Assembly: GCA_015661825.1 (NCBI GenBank)
Contig: DQVI01000122.1
Location: 1 to 36,036, forward strand
Direction: 5' to 3'
DNA: 36,036 nt
Origin: Novosphingobium capsulatum
Lineage (GTDB): Bacteria; Pseudomonadota; Alphaproteobacteria; Sphingomonadales; Sphingomonadaceae
Under the pieces are notes generated by a model. It was not told where the DNA came from, ran no database searches, and saw only the letters and a program-made list of their open reading frames with translations. Positions 26,269 to 36,036 of this stretch are shown here, piece by piece (position 1 is the first letter of the stretch; every line of letters begins with the position of its first letter). Made by a program: the position numbers and the translations under genes.

Positions 26269-28950
26269 ATGGCAGACGTATCCGCTGAACAGACCAAACC
26301 CGATCCGCAGCCCGCCGCTGATCTTCAGCAGGCCGAGCGCCGCGATTACGGGCGTACGCAGCGCAGGCGCGAGCGTATGCCGTCCAGTCATGCGCCCGCA
26401 CTGCGCAAGGGCGTGCGCATGATCGCCCGCGAATGGCCGCAGATGGCCTTGCCGATGGCGCTGGGGCTGGCGGGACTGGGCGTTTCCAATGGCATGCCCG
26501 ACGGGACCGTGATGTCGCTGGGAACCACCAGCGTGCTGCTCGCGCTGCTCGGGCTTCTGGCGGTGCGGGTCGAAAGTGGCGGATTGCTGCGCGGCACGGC
26601 GCCGCGCATGGTCATGATGGTTCTGGCCGTGGGCATGCCGATGGTTCTGTTCGGGGCCGCGATCGGCCATTGGGCGACCATGGGCAGCCTGCCCTGGCTT
26701 CAGGGGCTGGCCCTGCTGGTCACGGTTTCCCTGCTGGCGACGGTGTTCGAGAGCGGGCAACTGGCCGGGGTGCTGGTGGCGCAAGTGGCGATCTGGGCCG
26801 GGGTGGCCTGTGCGGCCAGCCGTCTGGGCGGGATGGTCACGCTCGCGATCGGGGTCGTGGTGTCGGTGGCGGCCTATTTCCGCCAGCGCGAGATCGAGCA
26901 GCGCGAGCGCGAGGCTGCCGAGATCGAGACCCGCATCCAGACCCGTGCGCAGGAAATTCTCGCCGATTACGAGGAAACCGGACAGGGCTGGTTCTGGGAG
27001 ACCGACCGGCGTGGGCAGATCACCTATCTGTCGCGCCCGGTGGCCCAGATTCTCGGGCGTTCGGTCGAAAATCTCATTGGACGGCCCTTTTTCGAGCTGT
27101 TCAACCTGGCCGATCAGGCCGGGGAAGGGGAGCGCACGCTGGCTTTCCATCTCTCGGCCCGCGCCAGCTTTGCCGAACTGGCTGTGCGCGCGGCGACCGA
27201 CATGGAAGAGCGCTGGTGGCAGATCAATGGCCGCCCGACCTATGACACGTTCAACAATTTCCAGGGCTTCCGCGGTTCGGGCACCGACCTGACCGAAAAG
27301 CGTCGCTCGGCCGAACATGCCACGCGGCTGGCCCAGTACGATTCGCTCACGGGCCTGTCCAACCGGTTGCGCATGTCGCAGACGCTGGAGAAGATCCTTG
27401 TCGCGCCGCAGATCCAGCATCGCGCCTGCGCGGTGTTCCTGCTCGACCTCGACCGCTTCAAGCAGGTCAACGACACGCTCGGCCATCCGGCGGGCGATGC
27501 GCTGCTCAAGCAGGTGTCGCAGCGCCTCGAACGCGCGATCGGCACGGTGGGCCGGGTCGGTCGTCTGGGCGGCGACGAGTTTCAGGTGATCATTCCGGGC
27601 AAGATCGAGCGCGAGCAGCTCGCCTATCTGGCCGGTCAGGTGATCGAGCAGCTCTCGGCGCCCTATTCGATCGAAGGCAGCCGGGTGATGATCGGGGCGT
27701 CGGTCGGCATTGCCGTCTCGCCCGAAGACGGGGTGACCAGCGAGGCGCTGATCCGCAACGCCGACCTTGCGCTCTATGCGGCCAAGGATGGCGGGCGCGG
27801 GCGCTATCACTTCTATGCCGCCGACCTGCACAGCGACGCGCAGGAACGCCGCCAGCTCGAAGACGACTTGCGCGATGCGCTCGCCCATGGCGGCCTTGAG
27901 ATGTTCTACCAGCCCGTGGTCCACACCGCGACCGAGCGGATCACCGGGTTCGAGGCGCTGTTGCGCTGGAAGCATCCGCAGCACGGCTATATCTCGCCCG
28001 CCCGGTTCATCCCGATTGCCGAGGATACCGGCATGATCGCGGCCATCGGCGAATGGGCGCTGCGCACGGCCTGTCAGGACATGGCCCACTGGCCGCAAGA
28101 CGTGCGCGTGGCGGTCAATGTCTCGCCCTTGCAGTTCGCCAATCCGGCGCTGCCCTCGATCGTCACTTCGGCGCTGGCCCATGCGCAAGTGGAGGCCTCG
28201 CGGCTCGAACTGGAAATCACCGAAAGCGTGTTCCTCAACAACGACGAGGGCACCGACCAGATGTTCAAGCAGCTCAAGGCCATCGGCGTGCGCCTCGCGC
28301 TCGACGACTTCGGCACGGGCTATTCGAGCCTTGGCTATCTGCGCTCGGCGCCCTTCGACAAGATCAAGATCGACCAGTCCTTCGTGCGCGGGGCGACCCA
28401 GCCGGGCAGCCGCAATGGCGCGATCATCGCCTCGATCGTCAGTCTGGCCGAGGCGCTGGGCATGGAAACCACCGCCGAAGGCGTGGAGACCCACGACGAA
28501 CTCGACCTCGTGCGCGCGCTGGGATGCAGCCACGTCCAGGGCTATATCTACGAGCGCCCGCTTTCGGCGGCCAATGCCACCGAACGTCTGGCCACCGGGC
28601 TGGTCGCCGTGGCGCAAGGGCCGCGTTCGGCGCGTGCCAGCCGTCAGGCGATGCTGCGCAAGGTCGTGCTCGAACATGGCGGGCACAGCTACAACGGGGT
28701 GATCCGCAACCTCTCGCTGACCGGCGCGCTGGTCGAGGGGCTGTGGAACGTGCCGGTGGGAACGGTGTTCCGCATCCAGCTGGCCGATGGCCATGTCGTT
28801 TCGGGCACCTGCAAGTGGAGCAACGACGACCGCATGGGGGTCGAGTTTACCGAGCCGCTCAAGGCCGGGGACGACGGACGCATCGCAGTGGTCCAGATCA
28901 GGCCGCCCGCACCGCTGCCCGACCGTTCGATGCAGCGCAAGGTTGGCTGA
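26269..28950 (+). CDS. Membrane PAS-GGDEF-EAL-PilZ cyclic-di-GMP protein
   Basis: 893 residues if started at ATG 26269 (MADVSAEQ); an in-frame ATG at 26194 is possible and neither has a strong ribosome-binding site. Order: polar N-terminus, about five to six hydrophobic helices (about 55-205), coiled-coil-like Glu/Arg stretch, PAS domain (about 233-345), GGDEF domain with intact GGDEF at 434-438, EAL domain with E562-A-L and the catalytic set (NVSPLQF, ELEITES, LDDFGTGYSS, KIDQSF, TAEGVET), and a C-terminal PilZ domain with R-rich start and NLSLTG at 814-819. The RxxD inhibitory site before GGDEF is not seen (RAIG). It could both make and degrade c-di-GMP, and bind it. Confidence 0.93.
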   Translation: MADVSAEQTKPDPQPAADLQQAERRDYGRTQRRRERMPSSHAPALRKGVRMIAREWPQMALPMALGLAGLGVSNGMPDGTVMSLGTTSVLLALLGLLAVRVESGGLLRGTAPRMVMMVLAVGMPMVLFGAAIGHWATMGSLPWLQGLALLVTVSLLATVFESGQLAGVLVAQVAIWAGVACAASRLGGMVTLAIGVVVSVAAYFRQREIEQREREAAEIETRIQTRAQEILADYEETGQGWFWETDRRGQITYLSRPVAQILGRSVENLIGRPFFELFNLADQAGEGERTLAFHLSARASFAELAVRAATDMEERWWQINGRPTYDTFNNFQGFRGSGTDLTEKRRSAEHATRLAQYDSLTGLSNRLRMSQTLEKILVAPQIQHRACAVFLLDLDRFKQVNDTLGHPAGDALLKQVSQRLERAIGTVGRVGRLGGDEFQVIIPGKIEREQLAYLAGQVIEQLSAPYSIEGSRVMIGASVGIAVSPEDGVTSEALIRNADLALYAAKDGGRGRYHFYAADLHSDAQERRQLEDDLRDALAHGGLEMFYQPVVHTATERITGFEALLRWKHPQHGYISPARFIPIAEDTGMIAAIGEWALRTACQDMAHWPQDVRVAVNVSPLQFANPALPSIVTSALAHAQVEASRLELEITESVFLNNDEGTDQMFKQLKAIGVRLALDDFGTGYSSLGYLRSAPFDKIKIDQSFVRGATQPGSRNGAIIASIVSLAEALGMETTAEGVETHDELDLVRALGCSHVQGYIYERPLSAANATERLATGLVAVAQGPRSARASRQAMLRKVVLEHGGHSYNGVIRNLSLTGALVEGLWNVPVGTVFRIQLADGHVVSGTCKWSNDDRMGVEFTEPLKAGDDGRIAVVQIRPPAPLPDRSMQRKVG

Positions 28951-28961
28951 GCCGGTCAGCA

Positions 28962-29000
28962 CATGAGCAGCAGGGCATGAGCAGCAGGACATGAGAAGGG
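28962..29000 (+). repeat. Short 14-bp tandem repeat before the terminator
   Basis: CATGAGCAGCAGG(G/A) occurs at 28962-28975 and 28976-28989, followed by a partial third copy (CATGAGAAGGG) that runs into the terminator stem. It is probably replication slippage in non-coding DNA. Confidence 0.7.
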
Positions 29001-29036
29001 CCGGGTGTTGAAAAACGCCCGGCCCTGTTCGTTTTT
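28997..29036 (+). terminator. Intrinsic terminator of the GGDEF-EAL gene
   Basis: AGGGCCGGG pairs with CCCGGCCCT. The stem extends inward through TGTT/AACG, with one G-T wobble, to a GAAA tetraloop. GTTCG and five Ts follow. It lies 46 bp after the stop and about 60 bp before lepA, so lepA has its own promoter. Confidence 0.92.
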
Positions 29037-29097
29037 GCCCCCTGTTTGGCGCATCGTGCGTGATGACAGGGGCATGACGGCCTGCTAACGGCGCACC

Positions 29098-30900
<1,803 letters not shown>

Positions 30901-30942
30901 GCGCCGGTTCGGGCGCGGCTGGAGCGATGTGACGGAAAAAAA

Positions 30943-30960
30943 CGGGGAACCTGATCCCCG
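30943..30960 (+). other. Small hairpin downstream of lepA
   Basis: CGGGGA-ACCTGA-TCCCCG, 42 bp after the lepA stop and just after a run of seven As. It lies 12 bp upstream of the next, stronger terminator hairpin. It is too short to stop transcription alone. Confidence 0.5.
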
Positions 30961-30972
30961 TGCCTCTGGTTG

Positions 30973-31006
30973 AGGGCTGCAAGACGTGCTTCGTGCAGCC
31001 CTTTTT
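30973..31006 (+). terminator. lepA terminator, or attenuator of the mscS-type gene
   Basis: AGGGCTGCA (30973-30981) pairs with TGCAGCCCT (30994-31002), loop 12 nt, followed by five Ts (31002-31006). It fits an intrinsic terminator. One base later comes AGGAGG (31008-31013), the ribosome-binding site of the next gene, so no promoter can fit between them. Confidence 0.82.
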
Positions 31007-31017
31007 CAGGAGGCTTC

Positions 31018-32694
31018 TTGCTTCGTGTTTCTCCGTTTCGTTCGCTGACCCGCGCCGCTGGCGTGCTGGTCGTCTGGCTGGCCCTGTTGATGGGGCTTGG
31101 GTTAACCGGGCTGGGGGGCGCGCCTGCCGCGCTGGCAGCCTCCAACGCGCTGGCGGTCACCGCCACTGCGGCCACCGCGACCACGCCTGCCGTCCCGACC
31201 GACCCGTTTGGCCGCGACAATCCCCGCTCGGCGGTCTCGGGCCTGATCGATGCCCTTGGCCAGCGGGACTACGACCGGGCGGCCCACTACATGGCCGTGC
31301 GGCTCGATGATCCGCGTCTGGCGCGCGGCGCGGCCGTGCTGGCCCATCGCCTGCAAGCCCTGCTCGACCGGGGCGGTACGCTCAAGTCGTTCGGCGCACT
31401 TTCGAGCGATCCGGCGGGCGATCTCAACGACGATCTGGCGCTCGACCGCGAAGACGTGGGCACGATCACCGTGAACGGCGAACAGGTGCCCGTCCTGCTC
31501 GCGCGCAGCGCACCGGGCGCCGCTGCGGCAACGGGCGCCGCGGTCTGGCGCGTGGCGCCCGAAACCCTCTCCGCGCTGGCCGTTGCCCATATTCCGGTGG
31601 CCAGGGGGAGCGCCCATGCCGCTCACACTGCGTGGATGGTGGCCGGGGCGCCGCTGGCGGACTGGGCGCTGTTGCTGGGGCTGGCGGCGGCCAGCTATGC
31701 GGCCTTGCGTCTGGCGGCCACGCTGGTTCTGGTCATCGCCCGCAAGGTCATGGCGCGGCATCAGGAAAATCCGGTCTACCGGTTCATCCAGGTCGGGCTC
31801 TCGCCGCTCAGCCTGTTCCTGTCGGTCATGCTGTTCTTCATCTGGGCCGAAAAGATGCCCGTGGCGATTGTCGCCCGGCAGACGCTGCTGCGCTATGCGG
31901 GCATTGTGGCGCTCGTGGCGCTGGTGTGGTTTGCGCTGCGCCTGATCGACGCGGTGGCCGAAGTGATCATTGCGCGGATGCGCAGCCGCCAGCGCCGTCA
32001 GGTGCTTTCGGTGATCACGCTGCTGCGCCGCGCGGCCAAGATCCTGCTGCTCGCCTTCACCGCCGTTGGCGTGCTCGACACGTTCGGCATCAACGTGACG
32101 ACCGGCATCGCGGCTCTGGGTATCGGCGGTATCGCGCTGGCGCTCGGCGCGCAGAAGACGGTCGAGAACCTCGTGGGCAGCGTCACCGTGATCATCGACC
32201 AGCCGGTGCAGGTGGGCGATTTCTGCAAGGTGGGCACGGTTTCGGGCACGGTCGAGGATGTCGGCATCCGTTCGACCCGCATCCGCACCAACGACCGCAC
32301 GCTGGTGACCATCCCCAATGGTGATTTCGCCTCGCGGCAGATCGAGAACTACGCCACGCGCGACCGCTTCCTGTTCAACCCGACCATCGGCATTGCTTAT
32401 GGCCAGAGCGCGGCCAAGGTCCGCCGCGCGGTGGAGATCGTGCGCGAGACGCTGCTGGGCAACGAGGGGATCATCCACGAAGGCCTGCGCGCGACGCTGA
32501 CCAACATGGGCGACAGTGCGCTGACCATCGAGGTCTGGTCCTATCTGGCAGGTCCCGATTACGGCAATGCGATGCAGGTGCGTCAGGACGTTCTGCTCAC
32601 GGTTATGGAGCGCTTCGAGGCTGAGCAGATCACTCTGGCCCAGCCGACCAGCCCGGTGGTGGTCGTGCAGGACGGGACTCTGGCTCCGACCTGA
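31018..32694 (+). CDS. MscS-family mechanosensitive ion channel
   Basis: 558 residues from a TTG start at 31018. The TTG is chosen because AGGAGG lies 4 nt upstream, no ATG is available in frame, and it gives a good Sec signal peptide (LRVSPFRSLTRAAG, then a hydrophobic core and APAALAAS). After a periplasmic region (about 40-200) come three to five membrane helices. The pore helix and beta domain have the MscS pattern: GIAALGIGGIALALGAQKT, VENLVGSVTVIIDQPVQVGD, GTVEDVGIRSTRIRT and VTIPNGDFASRQIENY. Such channels open on membrane tension to release solutes. It belongs to the larger MscS-like class with an extra N-terminal domain. Confidence 0.92.
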   Translation: MLRVSPFRSLTRAAGVLVVWLALLMGLGLTGLGGAPAALAASNALAVTATAATATTPAVPTDPFGRDNPRSAVSGLIDALGQRDYDRAAHYMAVRLDDPRLARGAAVLAHRLQALLDRGGTLKSFGALSSDPAGDLNDDLALDREDVGTITVNGEQVPVLLARSAPGAAAATGAAVWRVAPETLSALAVAHIPVARGSAHAAHTAWMVAGAPLADWALLLGLAAASYAALRLAATLVLVIARKVMARHQENPVYRFIQVGLSPLSLFLSVMLFFIWAEKMPVAIVARQTLLRYAGIVALVALVWFALRLIDAVAEVIIARMRSRQRRQVLSVITLLRRAAKILLLAFTAVGVLDTFGINVTTGIAALGIGGIALALGAQKTVENLVGSVTVIIDQPVQVGDFCKVGTVSGTVEDVGIRSTRIRTNDRTLVTIPNGDFASRQIENYATRDRFLFNPTIGIAYGQSAAKVRRAVEIVRETLLGNEGIIHEGLRATLTNMGDSALTIEVWSYLAGPDYGNAMQVRQDVLLTVMERFEAEQITLAQPTSPVVVVQDGTLAPT

Positions 32695-32749
32695 AGGCCA
32701 GCCCATAGTTTGGCTTTCCGGGGCTTAATCAAATCGCCCTGTCCCGGCG

Positions 32750-32775
32750 GGGGCGCCTTGTGCCAAAGGCGCCCC
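32750..32775 (+). promoter_or_regulatory. Hairpin ending at the cysD start codon
   Basis: GGGGCGCCTT (32750-32759) and AAGGCGCCCC (32766-32775) are a perfect 10-bp stem with a 6-nt loop. The last base of the stem is immediately before the ATG at 32776, and the only candidate Shine-Dalgarno (AAGG, 32766-32769) is inside it. A folded mRNA would hide the initiation site. Confidence 0.65.
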
Positions 32776-33702
32776 ATGAGCAAGCCGTCCCCCATGCAGA
32801 GCGCCACGCTGACCCATCTCCAGCGCCTTGAGGCCGAGGCGATCCACATCATGCGCGAAGTCGTGGCCGAGGCCGAACGCCCGGTCATGCTCTATTCGGT
32901 GGGCAAGGACAGTGCGGTCATGCTCCACCTCGCGCGCAAGGCGTTCTATCCCGCGCCCCCGCCGTTCCCGCTGCTCCATGTCGATACGACATGGAAGTTC
33001 AAGGCGATGTACGATCTGCGCGACCGCATGGCCCGCGAAAGCGGCATGGACCTGCTCGTCTACCAGAACCCGGAAGCCAAGGCGCGCGGGATCAATCCGT
33101 TCGACCATGGCAGCCTCCACACCGACATGTGGAAGACCGAAGGCCTCAAGCAGGCGCTCGATCTCTATGGCTTCGACGCAGCCTTCGGCGGCGCGCGCCG
33201 CGACGAGGAAAAGAGCCGCGCCAAGGAACGCATCTTCAGCTTCCGCACGGCCAGCCACGGCTGGGACCCCAAGAACCAGCGCCCGGAGCTGTGGAACCTC
33301 TACAATGCCCGCAAGAACAAGGGCGAATCGATCCGCGTCTTCCCGATCTCCAACTGGACCGAGCTGGACATCTGGCAGTACATCCATCTGAACGACGTGC
33401 CGATCGTGCCGCTTTATTTTGCGCAGGAACGCCCGACGGTGGAGCGCGACGGCATGGTGCTGATGGTCGACGATGAACGCTTTCCGTTGAAGCCGGGCGA
33501 AACCCCGGTGATGCGCTCGATCCGCTTCCGCACGCTCGGCTGCTATCCGCTGACCGGGGCCGTCGAAAGCACGGCGCAGACTTTGCCCGAAGTGATCCAG
33601 GAAACCCTGCTCACCACCACGTCCGAGCGCCAGGGCCGCGCCATCGACAAGGACGCGGGCGGTGCGGGCATGGAAGTGAAAAAGCAGCAGGGGTATTTCT
33701 GA
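32776..33702 (+). CDS. cysD: Sulfate adenylyltransferase small subunit
   Basis: 308 residues, PP-loop ATP pyrophosphatase fold. With CysN it makes adenosine 5'-phosphosulfate from sulfate and ATP. Seen are [18 protein letters not shown], the PP-loop [38 protein letters not shown], and [20 protein letters not shown]. The ATG at 32776 gives the E. coli-like start; an internal ATG at 32794 would avoid the hairpin described separately. The stop overlaps cysN by one base (TGATG), so translation is coupled. First gene of cysD-cysNC-cysQ. Confidence 0.97.
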   Translation: MSKPSPMQSATLTHLQRLEAEAIHIMREVVAEAERPVMLYSVGKDSAVMLHLARKAFYPAPPPFPLLHVDTTWKFKAMYDLRDRMARESGMDLLVYQNPEAKARGINPFDHGSLHTDMWKTEGLKQALDLYGFDAAFGGARRDEEKSRAKERIFSFRTASHGWDPKNQRPELWNLYNARKNKGESIRVFPISNWTELDIWQYIHLNDVPIVPLYFAQERPTVERDGMVLMVDDERFPLKPGETPVMRSIRFRTLGCYPLTGAVESTAQTLPEVIQETLLTTTSERQGRAIDKDAGGAGMEVKKQQGYF

Positions 33703-35639
33703 TGAGCGAGACCACCCTTCAGGACGAGCCGGTCTACGTCACCGACGCGCTCATTGCCGAAGACATCGACGCCTACCTCGAAACCCACCAGCACAAGACG
33801 ATGCTGCGGTTCATCACCTGCGGGTCGGTGGACGACGGCAAGTCGACGCTGATCGGGCGGCTGCTCTATGATTCCAAGATGATCTTCGAGGATCAGCTGG
33901 CCGCGCTCGAAAGCGATTCGAAGAAAGTGGGCACGCAGGGCCAGGCGATCGACTTCGCGCTGCTGGTCGACGGCCTGGCCGCCGAGCGCGAGCAGGGCAT
34001 CACCATCGACGTGGCCTATCGCTTCTTCAACACCGAAAAGCGCAAGTTCATCGTCGCCGATTGCCCCGGCCACGAACAGTACACGCGCAACATGGTCACC
34101 GGCGCCTCGACCGCCGACCTTGCCGTGATCCTGATCGACGCGCGCAAGGGCGTACTCGTCCAGACGCGCCGCCATTCCTACTTGTGCCACCTGCTGGGCA
34201 TCCGCAACATCGTGCTGGCGGTCAACAAGATGGATCTGGTCGATTACAGCCAGGCCCGTTTCGACGAGATCGTCGCTGATTACGCCGCCTTTGCCGCCAG
34301 CATCGGCATCGAGAGCTTCACCGCGATGCCGATCTCGGGCTTTGCGGGCGACAATGTGACCAGCGCTTCGGCCAATACGCCGTGGTACACCGGCCCCTCG
34401 CTGATCGCGCATCTCGAAACGGTCGATGTGCTGTCCACCCGCGATCAGGCGCGGCCCTTCCGCATGCCGGTGCAGTGGGTCAACCGTCCCAACCTCGATT
34501 TCCGTGGCTTTGCCGGGCTGATCGCGTCGGGTTCGATCCGTCCGGGCGACGCCGTGCGCGTGCTGCCCTCGGGCAAGACCAGCACGGTTGCGCGGATCGT
34601 CACGCTGGAGGGCGACCTCGACGTGGCCGTGGCCGGGCAATCGGTCACGCTGACTTTTGCCGACGAGATCGATTGCTCGCGCGGCGATGTGATCGCGCTG
34701 GCCGACAATCCGCCCCAGGCTGCCGACCAGTTCGAGGCGAGCCTCGTGTGGATGGCCGACGAGGCCCTGACGCCGGGCCGGGCCTATTGGCTCAAGCTGG
34801 CCACGCAGACCGTTTCGGCAACCGTGCGCGCGCCCGAATATGTCGTCAACGTCAACACGATGGAGCATCTGGCGGCCAAGACGCTGGAATTGAACGCCAT
34901 CGGCGTGGCCGAAGTCGTCACCGACAAGCCGCTGGTGTTCGAGGCCTATGACGAAAGCCGGACGCTCGGCGGTTTCATCCTGATCGACAAGATCACCAAT
35001 GCGACCGTTGCGGCGGGCATGCTGCGCCACAGCCTGCGCCGCGCGCAGAACGTCCACTGGCAGGCGCTCGACGTCTCACGTAACGCCCATGCCGCGCTCA
35101 AGATGCAGCAGCCCGCGGTGCTGTGGTTCACCGGGCTTTCCGGCTCGGGCAAGTCGACCATCGCCAATCTGGTCGAGAAGAAGCTCCACGCGCTGGGCAA
35201 GCACACGTTCCTGCTCGATGGCGACAATGTGCGCCACGGGCTCAACAAGGATCTGGGCTTCTCCGACGCCGACCGCATCGAGAACATCCGCCGCGTGGGC
35301 GAAGTGGCCAAGCTGATGACGGACGCGGGCCTGATCGTGCTGACCGCCTTCATCAGCCCGTTCCGCGCCGAACGCGAACTGGTGCGCGGCCTGCTGCCCG
35401 CAGGCGAGTTCATCGAGGTATTCATCGACACCCCGCTCGCAGAGGCCGAGAAGCGCGACGTGAAGGGCCTCTACAAGAAGGCCCGCAGCGGCGAGCTGAA
35501 GAACTTCACCGGCATCGACAGCCCCTATGAACGTCCTGAAAACCCTGAAATCCGGGTCGACACCACGCGCGAACCCCCCGAAGAAGCCGCCGAGCGGATC
35601 GTCGAACGGGTGATCGGCGCCTGGATGCCGACAATCTGA
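33702..35639 (+). CDS. cysNC: Bifunctional CysN/CysC (ATP sulfurylase large subunit and APS kinase)
   Basis: 645-residue fusion. Residues about 1-450 are CysN, a GTPase that drives sulfate adenylation by Cys[10 protein letters not shown] at 41-49, [34 protein letters not shown], then two beta-barrel domains. Residues about 465-645 are CysC, which phosphorylates APS to PAPS: P-loop GLSGSGKST at 478-486, [10 protein letters not shown], and ISPFRAERE with the family's active-site Ser. This N-to-C fusion (NodQ-like) is common in proteobacteria. Both active sites look intact, so the operon reaches PAPS. Confidence 0.97.
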   Translation: MSETTLQDEPVYVTDALIAEDIDAYLETHQHKTMLRFITCGSVDDGKSTLIGRLLYDSKMIFEDQLAALESDSKKVGTQGQAIDFALLVDGLAAEREQGITIDVAYRFFNTEKRKFIVADCPGHEQYTRNMVTGASTADLAVILIDARKGVLVQTRRHSYLCHLLGIRNIVLAVNKMDLVDYSQARFDEIVADYAAFAASIGIESFTAMPISGFAGDNVTSASANTPWYTGPSLIAHLETVDVLSTRDQARPFRMPVQWVNRPNLDFRGFAGLIASGSIRPGDAVRVLPSGKTSTVARIVTLEGDLDVAVAGQSVTLTFADEIDCSRGDVIALADNPPQAADQFEASLVWMADEALTPGRAYWLKLATQTVSATVRAPEYVVNVNTMEHLAAKTLELNAIGVAEVVTDKPLVFEAYDESRTLGGFILIDKITNATVAAGMLRHSLRRAQNVHWQALDVSRNAHAALKMQQPAVLWFTGLSGSGKSTIANLVEKKLHALGKHTFLLDGDNVRHGLNKDLGFSDADRIENIRRVGEVAKLMTDAGLIVLTAFISPFRAERELVRGLLPAGEFIEVFIDTPLAEAEKRDVKGLYKKARSGELKNFTGIDSPYERPENPEIRVDTTREPPEEAAERIVERVIGAWMPTI

Positions 35640-35668
35640 TCCGGACGCATCAAAAGGGGGGAATGAAC

Positions 35669-36036
35669 ATGGACGATGTGGCACTCGCGCGCTTCCTCGC
35701 GCAGGAAGCCGGGCGCATCCTGATGGATCTGCGCGCGGCGGGCACGCACGAGGGCAAGGCTTTGGGTGCGCAGGGCGATGTGCTGGCCAATGCCTTCCTG
35801 ATGGAGGCCCTCGCGCAACACCGCCCCGACGATGGCGTGCTCAGCGAGGAAACCGCCGACACGCCCGCGCGCCTCTCGAAAGAGCGGGTGTGGATCATCG
35901 ACCCGCTCGACGGCACCCGCGAATATGGCGAGGGCCGGGCAGACTGGGCGGTCCATGTGGGCCTGAGCGTGGGCGGCAAGGCCGCGCTGGGCGCCGTCGC
36001 GCTGCCGGGGCTCGACCTCGTGCTCGACAGCGCGGC
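35669..36036 (+). CDS. cysQ: 3'(2'),5'-bisphosphate nucleotidase CysQ, N-terminal part
   Basis: About 122 codons before the window ends. An inositol monophosphatase-fold enzyme that removes the 3'-phosphate from PAP left after PAPS use. Metal-binding motifs are visible: VLSEETAD with the first Glu pair, and WIIDPLDGTREY. The start at ATG 35669 is preferred to ATG 35663: the purine-rich AGGGGGGA (35655-35662) ends 6 nt before 35669 but touches 35663. It is 29 bp after cysNC, completing a sulfate activation operon. Confidence 0.93.
   Translation, partial: MDDVALARFLAQEAGRILMDLRAAGTHEGKALGAQGDVLANAFLMEALAQHRPDDGVLSEETADTPARLSKERVWIIDPLDGTREYGEGRADWAVHVGLSVGGKAALGAVALPGLDLVLDSA

Overview
This window is GC-rich, densely packed chromosomal DNA. 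Gene content and protein style point to an alphaproteobacterium, most likely a sphingomonad (Novosphingobium/Sphingobium-like). That placement is an inference from protein character, the bd oxidase/hut/cysD-cysNC gene styles and a composite inverted-repeat element of a kind I associate with sphingomonads; no database comparison was made. I see no rRNA, tRNA, CRISPR, insertion sequence, prophage or conjugative gene. It reads as core and metabolic chromosome, not a mobile island.

Layout. 1-4.8 kb is a cytochrome bd locus: cydD and the 5' end of cydC on the minus strand, diverging from cydA-cydB-cydX on the plus strand, closed by a strong bidirectional terminator. 4.8-9.3 kb is all minus strand: a LacI-type regulator, a glyoxalase II (gloB), a biliverdin-type heme oxygenase and ribosomal protein S1 (rpsA) with its own terminator. 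9.6-12.7 kb holds a GNAT acetyltransferase and a divergent pair, a MurC/Mpl-type ligase and an LD-carboxypeptidase, which together suggest murein-peptide recycling; a 123-bp composite palindromic element lies between them. 12.7-16.4 kb carries fabD, fabG, an unrecognised exported protein translationally coupled to fabG, and dnaN, which has a DnaA-box-like palindrome upstream.

16.4-24.4 kb is a complete five-step histidine utilisation cluster. hutI-hutH-hutG-hutU-hutD is a tightly overlapped minus-strand operon, and hutF-hutC diverges from it. A sequence fitting the HutC-subfamily operator pattern sits in the shared promoter region. Histidine is converted to urocanate, imidazolonepropionate, formiminoglutamate, formylglutamate and finally glutamate plus formate. 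24.6-29 kb encodes two signalling proteins: a soluble globin-coupled chemotaxis-type sensor and a membrane-anchored PAS-GGDEF-EAL-PilZ protein.

29.1-36 kb contains lepA, an MscS-type channel and a sulfate activation operon (cysD, cysN-cysC fusion, start of cysQ). The most interesting structures are in the RNA and DNA between genes: a terminator directly abutting the Shine-Dalgarno of the TTG-started mscS gene, a 10-bp hairpin ending exactly at the cysD start codon, the composite repeat between mpl and ldcA, the palindrome/DnaA box before dnaN, and a perfect 17-bp inverted repeat between the two sensors. I did not find a clear-cut novel multi-gene system. The strongest leads are these regulatory structures, the oxygen-sensor/c-di-GMP pair and the unknown fabG-coupled exported protein.
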